Positions 35,591 through 44,510 of a stretch of DNA of 64,000 nt are shown piece by piece; the stretch's first letter is position 1, and the number at the start of each line of letters is the position of its first letter. The position numbers and the translations under genes were made by a program. The DNA is from an uncultured Collinsella sp. (GTDB taxonomy: Bacteria > Actinomycetota > Coriobacteriia > Coriobacteriales > Coriobacteriaceae), in assembly GCA_905197665.1 (NCBI GenBank), contig CAJJZP010000001.1:62001-126000 (forward strand), written 5' to 3'. Under the pieces are notes generated by a model, which was not told where the DNA came from, did no database searches, and saw only the letters and a list, made by a program, of their open reading frames with translations.

Positions 35591-38257
35591 ATGACACCTC
35601 TCGCAAAACGACTCCCGCGCGAGCTGCGCCGCAATATCGGCAAGTACCTGGGCATCTTTTTGCTTATGTGCGGAAGCATCGCCCTCACGTCGGGCTTTTT
35701 GCTCGCGGCGCATTCCATCGGCTGCCTCATCGACGACATGCGCGACGAGTACACGATTGAGGACGGCCGCGTGACTACCTCCTTCGAGGCCACCGACGAG
35801 CAGCTCAAGGCTGCCGAGGACGCGGCAAAGGACGTCGGCGGCGTTGCGCTCTACAAGAACTTCTCTATCGACGCCATCATCAAAAAGGCGTCCGGCGACG
35901 ACGGCACCAAGCGCACCCTGCGCACCTACGCGCATCGCACCAAGGTCGACATTGCGTCCTACTGCGAAGGCAAGCAGCCAAAGGCGGACGACGAGGTGGC
36001 CATAGACCGCGTCTTTGCCACCAATAACGACCTCGCCATCGGCGATAAGGTCGAGCTCGAGGGGCGCACCTACACCATCTGCGGCATCATGACGCAGCCC
36101 GATAGCCAAGCGCTGTTCCTCAACAATTCGGACTTTACGGTGAACACCATTACCTATGGTGTCGCCGAGGTCACCGACGCCGGCTTTGCCGCGCTCGAGG
36201 ATGCCGGCGGCGCGCCTGCCTACACCTACTCCTTCACCTTTGCCGATCGCGACCTCCCCACCGCGGATCGCATCGATGCGGAGCAGGATATGGTCGAGGC
36301 GCTGACCGATGCCGATGCGCGCGTGGACGATCTGATCGATGCCGATTCCAATCAGGGCATTGGCTATGCGCGCGACGACGTGGACGGCGACTCCATGATG
36401 TGGATGACGTTGCTCGACATCATCATCGTGATCATGGCGTTCGTCTTTGTGGTGCTCACCGACGCCACCATCGAGGAGGAGAGCGCCATCATCGGCACGC
36501 TGCTCGCCAGCGGCTATCGCCGCCGCGAGATCGTGCTGCACTACCTCGCGCTTCCCGCCATCGTGGGCGTGGTCGCGGCGCTTTTGGGCACCGCGCTCGG
36601 CGTCGCGTTCTTTACCGAGCCCATGCGCGGCCTCTATTACGGTTCGTACAGCCTGCCTCCCTTCCAGGTGTATTGGAGCTGGGAGATCTTTGTGAAGTGC
36701 GCCGTGGTCCCCGCCGCCGCGCTCATCCTTATCACGCTGATGGGTCTGCTCCGCAAAATGGGCAAGACGCCGCTGCAGTTCCTTCGCCACGAGGCGAGCG
36801 GCAAATCGGGCACCAAGCGTGGCGTGCGGTTGCCGGAGCGCATGGGCTTTGTTTCCCGCTTCCGCCTGCGCGTCTTCTTGCGCAACCTGGGCAACTTCGC
36901 CACGCTTTTCGTGGGTATTGCGTTTGCATCGCTGCTGCTGCTCTTTGGTCTGGCGATTCTGCCCACGATGACGCACTATGCGGACAACCTGGAGACGAGC
37001 CTGGTCGCCGAGCATCAGTACACGCTCAAGGCGCCGCTGGAGCTCGAGGGCACTGCCGAGGAGCGCGAGCAGTGGTCGGCGCTCGAGCGCTTGCAGTCGA
37101 TTGACGGCGCGCTGCTCTCCGCCGCCCAGGATGCCGATGACGAGCTTGACGACGCGGCCGATGCGGCGCAGACGGCAGCCGATGCCGCGACCGCATCTCC
37201 GTCTGCCGAGAGCCTGACTGCAGCGCAGGATGCGCTTGCTAAGGTCAAGGACAAGAAGGATGCGCTCTACGCACGCCTCGACGATCTTGCCGATGCCCTC
37301 GGCTGCGACCGCGATGAGGCCATCGACCTGATCGACAAGGCCTCTAAGATCGACACCGACAACGACGACATTCACCCGATCAACACGACCGACAACGGCG
37401 CGGGCGCAATCGCGCAGGCCGAGAAATATGCCGTTTACCAGCTGCAATACGACCGCGGCGATGGTAATGGCGAGGAGACGATTTCCGTCTACGGCATTTC
37501 ATCTCATTCGCGCTATTGGAAAGACCTCAACGTCGGCGACGGGCGCGTCGTCTTTGGCGGCGGTCTGCTCGATAAGTTTGGCTGGAGCGAGGGCCAGAAG
37601 GTCGAGCTTCGCGACAAGTACGAGGCTCGGGATTATTCTCTTGAGTACGCGGGTAAGGACTGCATCTGGGGTCCAAAGTCGGACATGAATATCTATATGA
37701 GCATCGATGACTTTAACGAGCTGTTCGACAACGACGCCGCCTACTTTAACGGCTATGTGAGCGACGAGAAGCTCGACCTCGACGCGCGCTACTTTGCCGG
37801 CGACACCACGCCCGACGACATGCGCGCCGTGGGTGATCAGTTCATCGGCATGATGAGCGACATGATCGGCATGATGGTCGGGCTCGCGGTGTTTATCTTC
37901 CTGCTGTTTATGTACCTGCTGACCAAGGCTGTGATCGACCACAGCGCCCGGTCGATTAGCTACATGAAGGTCTTTGGCTATCGCGATGGCGAGATCTCGC
38001 ATCTGTACATCCGCTCGATCACGCTGTGCGTGGCGGCATCGCTCGTGCTGAGCCTGCCGGTCATTATTGGCTCGCTCACGGCCATCTTCCGCTCGATGCT
38101 GCTCTCCTACAACGGCAATATCGAGATTTACGTGCCGGCCTGGTCCATGGCGGCATGCGTGGGCATCGGCTTTGCAACGTACCTGGTCGTTGCGTTGCTG
38201 CACATGCGCTCCATCAGGCGCGTCAGCCTGGCCGAAGCTCTCAAGGTGCAAGAGTAG
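35591..38257 (+). CDS. FtsX-type ABC permease, large
   Basis: 888 residues. N-terminal helix (about 20-42), an extracytoplasmic domain (about 45-265), and three helices (about 270-390) with the FtsX motif GTLLASGYRRREIVLHYL. Then come a helix near residue 440, a second long extracytoplasmic domain containing an Ala/Asp-rich coiled coil (about 500-590), and a last FtsX block (about 755-885). This is the two-FtsX architecture of antimicrobial-peptide or lipoprotein-type exporters. The ATG at 35591 follows the ATPase closely; the longer upstream frame runs through the ATPase gene and is rejected. Substrate unknown. Confidence 0.9.
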   Translation: MTPLAKRLPRELRRNIGKYLGIFLLMCGSIALTSGFLLAAHSIGCLIDDMRDEYTIEDGRVTTSFEATDEQLKAAEDAAKDVGGVALYKNFSIDAIIKKASGDDGTKRTLRTYAHRTKVDIASYCEGKQPKADDEVAIDRVFATNNDLAIGDKVELEGRTYTICGIMTQPDSQALFLNNSDFTVNTITYGVAEVTDAGFAALEDAGGAPAYTYSFTFADRDLPTADRIDAEQDMVEALTDADARVDDLIDADSNQGIGYARDDVDGDSMMWMTLLDIIIVIMAFVFVVLTDATIEEESAIIGTLLASGYRRREIVLHYLALPAIVGVVAALLGTALGVAFFTEPMRGLYYGSYSLPPFQVYWSWEIFVKCAVVPAAALILITLMGLLRKMGKTPLQFLRHEASGKSGTKRGVRLPERMGFVSRFRLRVFLRNLGNFATLFVGIAFASLLLLFGLAILPTMTHYADNLETSLVAEHQYTLKAPLELEGTAEEREQWSALERLQSIDGALLSAAQDADDELDDAADAAQTAADAATASPSAESLTAAQDALAKVKDKKDALYARLDDLADALGCDRDEAIDLIDKASKIDTDNDDIHPINTTDNGAGAIAQAEKYAVYQLQYDRGDGNGEETISVYGISSHSRYWKDLNVGDGRVVFGGGLLDKFGWSEGQKVELRDKYEARDYSLEYAGKDCIWGPKSDMNIYMSIDDFNELFDNDAAYFNGYVSDEKLDLDARYFAGDTTPDDMRAVGDQFIGMMSDMIGMMVGLAVFIFLLFMYLLTKAVIDHSARSISYMKVFGYRDGEISHLYIRSITLCVAASLVLSLPVIIGSLTAIFRSMLLSYNGNIEIYVPAWSMAACVGIGFATYLVVALLHMRSIRRVSLAEALKVQE

Positions 38258-38380
38258 CCATTGGGGACGTTCTTAAATGACTAGTCATCGGGGACAGTCT
38301 TTGCCGATCTGCCCGCTCGCCGGCCGGGCTGACAAGGGCTGCCCCTGGCGACACTCATTTAAGTCTGTCCCCAATGAGTG
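38258..38380. repeat. REP-like inverted repeat region, copy 2
   Basis: Begins with CATTGGGGACGTTCTTAAAT directly after the permease stop, includes GGGGACAGTCTTTGCCGAT and CTCGCCGGCCGG, and ends TTTAAGTCTGTCCCCAATGA. It is a second copy of the 34.6 kb region with one inner arm missing. Confidence 0.85.
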
Positions 38381-38394
38381 GCCAGGTGCGGCGC

Positions 38395-38425
38395 TTGACT
38401 TCAACCCCGCTTTAACGGGTACCAT
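38395..38425 (+). promoter_or_regulatory. Possible promoter for the DUF362 gene
   Basis: TTGACT (38395-38400) and TACCAT (38420-38425) are 19 bases apart, about 45 bases before the start codon. The spacing is long, so this is tentative. Confidence 0.4.
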
Positions 38426-38467
38426 CCTCTATGTCTGTAACACCATATAGACCGAGGGGATATAACT

Positions 38468-39673
38468 ATGACCGCAACTGCACCCACAGCACCCGCTAAG
38501 GTGTACTTTACCAACCTGCGCACGCATGCTCGCGAGAGCCAGCTCGACAAACTCAAGCGCCTCATTCGCCGCGCCGGCATTGAGCAGATCGACTTCGAGA
38601 ACAAGTTTGTCGCCATCAAGATTCACTTTGGCGAGCTGGGCAACCTGAGCTTTTTGCGCCCCAACTACGCCCGCGCCGTCGCAGACGTCGTGAAGGAGCT
38701 GGGCGGCAAGCCCTTCCTCACCGACTGCAACACGCTCTATGTGGGCAGCCGCAAAAACGCGCTCGAGCACATCGATACCGCCTACCAGAACGGCTTTACC
38801 CCGTATGCCACGGGCTGCCAGATCATCATCGCCGACGGCCTCAAGGGTACCGACGAGGCGCTCGTCCCGGTCGAGGGCGGTGAGTACGTGCGCGAGGCAA
38901 AGATCGGTCAGGCGCTCATGGACGCCGACATCGTGATTAGCCTCACCCACTTTAAGGGCCATGAGCAGGCCGGCTTTGGCGGCGCCATGAAGAACCTGGG
39001 CATGGGCGGCGGCAGTCGTGCTGGCAAGATGGAACAACATGCCGCCGGCAAGCCGAGCGTCGATACCACCAACTGCGTAGGTTGCCGTGCCTGCGAAAAG
39101 ATCTGTGCGCACAACGCCATCACGTTTGACGACACGCGCGAGCGCGAGCTTGCCAACGGCAGCACCCGCACGGTTCGCGTGGCTGCCATCGACCACGATC
39201 GCTGCGTGGGCTGCGGACGCTGCATTGCGGCGTGCAACCAGGACTGCATCAAGCCCGACTATGATGCCGCGGCCGACGTACTCAACTACAAGATCGCCGA
39301 GTACACCAAGGCCATCGTCGACGGCCGCCCGAGCTTCCACATCTCGCTCGCCATGGACATCAGCCCCAACTGCGACTGCCATCCCGAGAATGACACGCCC
39401 ATCGTCAACGACATCGGCATGTTCGCGAGCTTCGACCCGGTCGCCATCGACCAGGCCTGCGCCGACGCCGTCCTGGCATCCGAGCCGCTGCCTAACACCG
39501 AGCTTACCGACAGCGCGGCCAAGATGGAGCATAACCACGAGCATTTGGAGGGCGAGCAGGCGCGCGACCCCTTCTGCATCACGCATCCCGACACCGACTG
39601 GCGCGCGTGCATCGCGCATGCCGAGAAGATCGGCCTGGGCACGAGCAAGTACGAGCTCATCGAGGTCAAGTAG
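38468..39673 (+). CDS. DUF362 protein with 2[4Fe-4S] ferredoxin domain
   Basis: 401 residues. DUF362 signatures are KIHFGELGNLSFLRP, FLTDCNTLY and SLTHFKGHEQAGFGGAMKNL. Two ferredoxin motifs, CVGCRACEKICAHNAI and CVGCGRCIAACNQDC, lie near residues 200-260. The family is widespread in anaerobes; a redox role is clear but the reaction is not established. GAGGGG precedes the ATG. Single gene between a REP-like region and a bidirectional terminator. Confidence 0.9.
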   Translation: MTATAPTAPAKVYFTNLRTHARESQLDKLKRLIRRAGIEQIDFENKFVAIKIHFGELGNLSFLRPNYARAVADVVKELGGKPFLTDCNTLYVGSRKNALEHIDTAYQNGFTPYATGCQIIIADGLKGTDEALVPVEGGEYVREAKIGQALMDADIVISLTHFKGHEQAGFGGAMKNLGMGGGSRAGKMEQHAAGKPSVDTTNCVGCRACEKICAHNAITFDDTRERELANGSTRTVRVAAIDHDRCVGCGRCIAACNQDCIKPDYDAAADVLNYKIAEYTKAIVDGRPSFHISLAMDISPNCDCHPENDTPIVNDIGMFASFDPVAIDQACADAVLASEPLPNTELTDSAAKMEHNHEHLEGEQARDPFCITHPDTDWRACIAHAEKIGLGTSKYELIEVK

Positions 39674-39720
39674 CTCTTAGCTATTGGACAAAACAAGCGC
39701 CTTTGTGGCGCAAGTCGAGC

Positions 39721-39759
39721 AAAAGCCGCCCGTGAGCACAGCGCCCACGGGCGGCTTTT
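39721..39759. terminator. Bidirectional terminator between convergent genes
   Basis: AAAAGCCGCCCGTG pairs with CACGGGCGGCTTTT. A on one side and T on the other allow termination from both the DUF362 gene and the hydrolase gene. Confidence 0.88.
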
Positions 39760-39797
39760 CGGAAGTGCTAGGGGGTCATATAGACCAGTAAACCGTA

Positions 39798-40772
39798 CTA
39801 TTTGTCTAAATAATACTCGTCGAGGAAGTTGTCGACCGTGTTCCAGTAGAGCTCGGGGTCAACTTGCGCACTCTTGGCGTGGGTGGCGCCATGGATGGTG
39901 AGCTTTTGCTTGACCTTGCTGGCGCACGCGTCGTAGTTTTGGTCGAGCATGTCGTACGGCACAAAGGTGTCCTGGTCGCCGTGGATGAACAACATGGGAA
40001 CCGTCGCGTGTTTGAGTTGTTCCACACTGCTCGCCTTATGAAAGTCGTAGCCCGCGCGCACGTTGCACACCAAGTTTGCTACATCGAGCAAGGGAAAGCT
40101 GGGCAGCCCGAACACGTCCTTGAGCTGCAGAGAAAACTCGTCCCAAACACTCGTATAACCACAGTCCTCGATAATGCATTTCACGTTTGCGGGCAGAGAT
40201 TCCCCCGCGACGTCCATGGCGGTTGCCGCACCCATCGACTCGCCAAAGACCAGGATGCGCGCCTCGGGGTCAGCCTGAACGATCCGCCCAATCCATGCAA
40301 CGACATCGAGCCGCTCGGGCCAACCCATGCCGATATAGTCGCCGCCGGAGCGCTCGTGGGCGCGGGCGGCGGGTGCGAGTACGTTCATGCCGCGGTCGTG
40401 GAATCGTTTGACGTATCGGGCCATGCCGATGGGCTCATCGGTGTATCCGTGTAGGCAGATAGCGTAATTGTGCGTGCTCTCTGGGGCGGCAAAATACCAA
40501 GCGGCAAGTTCGGTTCCGTCATCTGCGGTGAGGCTGCTGCTCTCGCGGTTCTCTTTAAACCATGCCCGCGCCTCGGTTCCCTCGGCATCCGGCTGCTCAC
40601 TTTCTTTGTCGTCCTTGCCGTCCTGCATCATCTTCATGGTGTATGGCGCGCGGGGATTCAGCGCGAAGTCAAACAGAAAGTTGCCGGCAAATCCGAGCAG
40701 CGCAATGACAACCACCAGTGCAACGATGCCGGCTATCTTGAGCTTTCGATGGGAATGTGCGTTTTGAGCCAT
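39798..40772 (-). CDS. Membrane-anchored alpha/beta hydrolase
   Basis: 324 residues. An N-terminal transmembrane anchor (about 12-35) precedes an alpha/beta-hydrolase domain with oxyanion motif CLHGYTDEP, nucleophile GESMGA (S179), acid in HGDQDTFVP and a C-terminal histidine in HGATHAKS. Similar to the YqkD/BAAT-like hydrolases of Firmicutes and Actinobacteria. The active site faces outward or the membrane surface. AGGAG precedes the ATG. The upstream region holds three palindromes that may control it. Substrate unknown. Confidence 0.88.
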   Translation of the reverse strand: MAQNAHSHRKLKIAGIVALVVVIALLGFAGNFLFDFALNPRAPYTMKMMQDGKDDKESEQPDAEGTEARAWFKENRESSSLTADDGTELAAWYFAAPESTHNYAICLHGYTDEPIGMARYVKRFHDRGMNVLAPAARAHERSGGDYIGMGWPERLDVVAWIGRIVQADPEARILVFGESMGAATAMDVAGESLPANVKCIIEDCGYTSVWDEFSLQLKDVFGLPSFPLLDVANLVCNVRAGYDFHKASSVEQLKHATVPMLFIHGDQDTFVPYDMLDQNYDACASKVKQKLTIHGATHAKSAQVDPELYWNTVDNFLDEYYLDK

Positions 40773-40792
40773 GCGGTATTCTCCTATAAGAT

Positions 40793-40851
40793 GTTAATGC
40801 ATCAACATTTAATGCAAGCGCATTATGGACGTTCGCCGTTGATGCGTCAAC
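40793..40851. promoter_or_regulatory. Cluster of palindromic operator-like sites
   Basis: GTTAATGCATCAAC (40793-40806), AATGCAAGCGCATT (40811-40824) and GTTGATGCGTCAAC (40838-40851) are three related palindromes between the divergent hydrolase and hemolysin III genes. The first two lie within 60 bases of the hydrolase start. Confidence 0.6.
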
Positions 40852-40958
40852 AGGCAAAGAATGGGTAAACAAAGGGTCACGTATGGTGCAAATTTCGCAC
40901 GCACCCAGACGCTTTGATATAGTGTTGAGAACTCTTTACGTTAGAGGATGTAACCGGC

Positions 40959-41642
40959 ATGTCCGATTCGAGCGACAGTTCCAAGCCGCGACCCAAGGCC
41001 GCGGCCGTTCCGCACTACACGGTGGGCGAGGAGATCATGAACTCCGTCACCCATGGTGTCGGCTGTCTGCTGGGTATCGCGGGCCTGGTGCTCCTGATCG
41101 TATTCGCTGCCCTGCGCGGCGGTGGCCCGGCCCACATGGCCGCGGCAATTGTCTATGGCGTCAGCATCATCCTCGAGTACCTAGCCTCCACGCTCTACCA
41201 TGCGATTCAACCCGCGCGCGCCAAGCGCGTGTTCCGCATCATCGACCACAGCTGCATCTACCTGCTCATAGCCGGCAGCTATACGCCGTTTTGCCTCATC
41301 ACGCTCGCAAACGACGGCGGCGCTGCGCTGTTCTTCGCCGTATGGGCCATCGCCATTATCGGCATTGCCCTCGAGTGCTTTATGCGCGAGCGCCAGCCGC
41401 ACTGGGTAAGCGGCCTGGTCTATCTGCTGATGGGCTGGCTCGTTGTCTTTAAACTGCCCGCACTCGTGGCGCTGCTGAACCCCGTGGCGCTTGCCCTGCT
41501 CGCCGTCGGCGGCGTGTGCTACACCGTGGGCGTGCCGTTCTATATCGCCAAAAACGTGCGCTATCTGCACAGTGTTTTCCACTTGTGGGTGCTCGCCGGC
41601 AGCATCTTCCAGTTCATGGCGGTGATTCTCTTCGTAATCTAG
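40959..41642 (+). CDS. Hemolysin III / PAQR-family membrane protein
   Basis: 227 residues with seven predicted helices. HlyIII/AdipoR metal-site motifs are EYLASTLYHA, IDHSCIYLLIAGSYTP and YLHSVFHLWV, which supply the histidines. The family is annotated as hemolysin III/YqfA and probably has membrane hydrolase activity. AGAGGAT lies upstream. The adjacent CorC-like gene starts about 110 bases after the stop and may share a transcript. Confidence 0.93.
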   Translation: MSDSSDSSKPRPKAAAVPHYTVGEEIMNSVTHGVGCLLGIAGLVLLIVFAALRGGGPAHMAAAIVYGVSIILEYLASTLYHAIQPARAKRVFRIIDHSCIYLLIAGSYTPFCLITLANDGGAALFFAVWAIAIIGIALECFMRERQPHWVSGLVYLLMGWLVVFKLPALVALLNPVALALLAVGGVCYTVGVPFYIAKNVRYLHSVFHLWVLAGSIFQFMAVILFVI

Positions 41643-41752
41643 CGACCGCGCCTGCGCGCCCGCGTCCTCGTTTGGGCGCCGGTGCAATTGCCGTATCCGT
41701 CATCAACGTTTTGACCTGACGTCCCGAATCTTGGAGGTTCGAGAAACTCCCG

Positions 41753-43126
41753 ATGGACATAACCATCTCCCTTATCACTACCCTCGTTTTGACCCTCATC
41801 AACGGCTACTTCTCTATGTCCGAGATGGCGCTCACCACGGCCAAGCGCGCCGTGCTGGAGCATGAGGCCGAGGAAGGCGACAAGCGCGCCGAGCGTGCCA
41901 TTAAGCTGGCCGCCGACTCCGACCAGCTGCTCGCCACCATCCAGGTCGCCATCACGCTCGTGGGCTTCGCCTCGTCCGCCGTCGCCTCGACGAGCCTGTC
42001 CGACCCGCTTGCCACGTGGCTCATGAGCTTTGGCATCGCGCCGCTCTCCGCCATCGCGCGCGGCCTGGCGCCGGTCATCATCACCGTCGCCGTCGCCTTT
42101 GTGTCCATCGTGATCGGCGAGCTCGTGCCCAAGCGCATCGGCCTTGCTAACGCCGAGGGCGTATCCAAGCAGGTCGTGGGACCGCTCTCCGTATTCCAAA
42201 AGATCGCCCGTCCGCTCGTGTGGCTGACTGGCGCTTGCTCCGATGGCCTGGCCCGCATCTTGCGTATCAAGAGTGCCGACGACCGTCAGAACGTCTCGGA
42301 GGAAGAGATCAAGTACATGGTCTCGGAGCAGGACGACCTGCTCGACGAGGAAAAGCGCATGATCCACGAGATCTTCGACCTGGGCGACACCGTTGCCCGC
42401 GAGGTCATGGTGCCGCGCGTGGACACCACCATGTGCGAGGACGACGAGACGGTCGCCGACGTGTTGTCCACCATGCGCCAGACCGGCTTCAGCCGCATCC
42501 CCGTCTATCACGAGGACCCCGACAACGTCGCGGGCATCGCGCACATCAAGGACCTGATCCAGCCCGCGCTCGATGGCAAGGGCGACCAGCCCATCGCCGG
42601 CTTTTTGCGCGACGCCACCTTTGTGCCCGACACCAAGGACATCCTGCCGCTGCTGTCCGAGATGCAGACCTCGCACGACCAGATCGTGGTCGTCGTGGAC
42701 GAGTACGGCGGCACGGCCGGCATCATCACCATCGAGGACATCGTCGAGGAGATCGTGGGCGAGATCGAGGACGAGTTCGACCCCGACAACAAGTACCTCA
42801 CGCGCCTTTCGCGCCGCGAGTGGCTCGTCGATGGGCGTTTTTCGTGCGATGACGCGATTGAGCTTGGTTGGCCGCTCGAGGAAAGCGATGATTATGAGAC
42901 CATCGCCGGCTGGATTTTGGAGCTTTGCGACTCGGTGCCCGACATCGGAGAGGTGTTTGAGGTCGCGGGGTACAAGTTTAAAGTGCAGTCGATGCGTGGC
43001 CAGCGCATCTCGCTCATTCGCGTGATCGCTCCGGCCGAAACCGATAAGAAGGATTCCGAGTCTTCGGCAGAGAAGCCGGCGGCGTCGGGTGCGGGCTCTG
43101 TGGATCCGCACGATGGCGACGAGTAG
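41753..43126 (+). CDS. CNNM/CorC-HlyC family transporter (DUF21-CBS)
   Basis: 457 residues. The DUF21 membrane domain (about 1-150) has NGYFSMSEMAL and GELVPKRIGLA. A CBS pair (about 185-320) includes REVMVPRVDT and DEYGGTAGIITIEDIVEEIVGEI. A CorC_HlyC domain (about 340-425) follows, then a short Ser/Ala tail. Such proteins are linked to Mg2+ or Na+ movement. GGAGG lies about 14 bases before the ATG. The next gene follows after 24 bases, probably in the same operon. Confidence 0.93.
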   Translation: MDITISLITTLVLTLINGYFSMSEMALTTAKRAVLEHEAEEGDKRAERAIKLAADSDQLLATIQVAITLVGFASSAVASTSLSDPLATWLMSFGIAPLSAIARGLAPVIITVAVAFVSIVIGELVPKRIGLANAEGVSKQVVGPLSVFQKIARPLVWLTGACSDGLARILRIKSADDRQNVSEEEIKYMVSEQDDLLDEEKRMIHEIFDLGDTVAREVMVPRVDTTMCEDDETVADVLSTMRQTGFSRIPVYHEDPDNVAGIAHIKDLIQPALDGKGDQPIAGFLRDATFVPDTKDILPLLSEMQTSHDQIVVVVDEYGGTAGIITIEDIVEEIVGEIEDEFDPDNKYLTRLSRREWLVDGRFSCDDAIELGWPLEESDDYETIAGWILELCDSVPDIGEVFEVAGYKFKVQSMRGQRISLIRVIAPAETDKKDSESSAEKPAASGAGSVDPHDGDE

Positions 43127-43150
43127 GACAAGGAAGAGTAGGGGAGAGTT

Positions 43151-43984
43151 ATGGCAGGCCTGTTCAACATCCTTAAGGTCACCGTCAGCGAGGACAAGAT
43201 CTGTGCGCATGTGCTGGTGAACCCCGGCATGCCGCTCATGACCTCGGAGGACATCGAGGCCACGGCGCGCGTGTACTACCTGGTACCGGCGATTGCCAAG
43301 CACCTGTGCCTGGGCGATTCCGGCCGCGAGTTCCAGGACTGCATGGGTCAGACCGAGCTCTGCCACCTGCTGGAGCACGTGACGGTCGAGCTCATGAACG
43401 AGACCGGTCTTGCCGGTAGCATCTCGTGCGGCCGCACGCGCGTAAGCGAGCATGACGAGCGTGTCTTTGAGGTCGAGCTTTCGTGTCCCGACGACGCACT
43501 GGCCATCGGTGCGCTGTCGTCGGCCACCTTTATGATGGACTGGGCGTACCTGCACGCCGACCAGCCTGCCCCCGACGTGGAAGGCACGGTCGCGGGCCTG
43601 CGCAACCTGGTGCTGGGCATGCGCGCCGAGGCCGAGGGCAAGGATCCTCACGAGGCCGTCGCTGCTGCGAACGGCGAAGATGCTGCCGAGGACGAGGGCG
43701 CTGACGAGGGCGATGTGCCGGTCGACGCCGAGCCCGTTGCCGATGCGACCGCCGAGCCCGTTCCCACCGAGCCCCAGGGCGTCCCCAACTTTGACGACGA
43801 GCCCCAGGTGGCGATTGATACCGAGGGCGCGGTTGCCGAGAACCACGAGGCCTCCGCTGCCGTCTTTGGCGGTGCGGCGACGGTTCCGGCAGGACCTGCG
43901 CATGAGGGCGGCCTGCCACTCGTGGACGGCGCCGGCGAGGACCCGGGTGCCACGGTGGCCATGCCGGCTATGCCTCAGGAGTAG
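43151..43984 (+). CDS. Protein with cyanophycin-synthetase-like N-terminal domain
   Basis: 277 residues. Residues about 30-165 contain HLLEHVTVELMNETG (72-86) and SCGRTR (92-97), then a FEVELSCPDDALAIGAL strand-helix. This pattern matches the N-terminal domain of cyanophycin synthetase (GHVIEHVALELQ...GFGRTR). The ATP-grasp and Mur-ligase domains are absent. The C-terminal 110 residues are Ala/Glu/Asp/Pro-rich, low complexity and probably disordered. GGGAG lies upstream. The family link is my inference from motifs; the function of a lone domain is unknown. Confidence 0.6.
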   Translation: MAGLFNILKVTVSEDKICAHVLVNPGMPLMTSEDIEATARVYYLVPAIAKHLCLGDSGREFQDCMGQTELCHLLEHVTVELMNETGLAGSISCGRTRVSEHDERVFEVELSCPDDALAIGALSSATFMMDWAYLHADQPAPDVEGTVAGLRNLVLGMRAEAEGKDPHEAVAAANGEDAAEDEGADEGDVPVDAEPVADATAEPVPTEPQGVPNFDDEPQVAIDTEGAVAENHEASAAVFGGAATVPAGPAHEGGLPLVDGAGEDPGATVAMPAMPQE

Positions 43985-44063
43985 GCCTACGCGTTTATCA
44001 CCATCACGTACCTGCGCCTTTGCCGTACGCAGATGAGCGGAGCGGCAAGTGATGCGCTGCGGG

Positions 44064-44069
44064 TATAAT
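44064..44069 (+). promoter_or_regulatory. Perfect -10 box upstream of the YtxH-like gene
   Basis: TATAAT in GGGTATAATGG, 52 bases before the start codon. No convincing -35 box lies 16-18 bases upstream. Confidence 0.45.
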
Positions 44070-44120
44070 GGACAGCATTCAAACGGTGGGCACCGACGTG
44101 CCCGCAGGAGAGGAATGATC

Positions 44121-44510
44121 ATGGGTAAGACTTTCAGCTTTGTCTCCGGCGCACTTTTTGGTGCCGCTGCCGGCGCTATTATCGGTGTTGCTCTGGCCCC
44201 GCGCTCGGGCGCCGAGACCCGCGCCATGGCTGCCGATATCGCCAACGACGCCTGGGACAATATGCGCGACACCTACGAGCACAGCGCCGAGGAGGCCCGT
44301 GCTGCGGTGAATGACTTTGGCCCGATGGTCGACGCCAAGACCGACGACCTGCGCGCCAAGGTCGACCTGGCCCGCGAGCGCATGGACCAGCTGCGCGAGC
44401 AGCTCAACGACGCCATTTCGGGTGGCAACGTGACGCCTGCCGCCGACGTCATGGTCGAGAACGCCGTCGAGGCTGATGCCGAGGCTGCGGAGCCCTCGAC
44501 CGAGGCATAA
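44121..44510 (+). CDS. YtxH-like small membrane-associated protein
   Basis: 129 residues. An N-terminal glycine-rich hydrophobic segment (FVSGALFGAAAGAIIGVALAP) is followed by APRSGAETR and an amphipathic Ala/Asp/Glu coiled coil, as in YtxH/gas-vesicle-like stress proteins. AGGAGAGG gives better spacing to the ATG at 44121 than to the one at 44115. The stop overlaps the next start (TAATG). Role not known; YtxH proteins are often stress-induced. Confidence 0.75.
   Translation: MGKTFSFVSGALFGAAAGAIIGVALAPRSGAETRAMAADIANDAWDNMRDTYEHSAEEARAAVNDFGPMVDAKTDDLRAKVDLARERMDQLREQLNDAISGGNVTPAADVMVENAVEADAEAAEPSTEA

Noticed and set aside
41639..44272. An 877-codon minus-strand open frame
   Set aside because: Runs antisense across the CorC, cyanophycin-like and YtxH-like genes and has no motifs.
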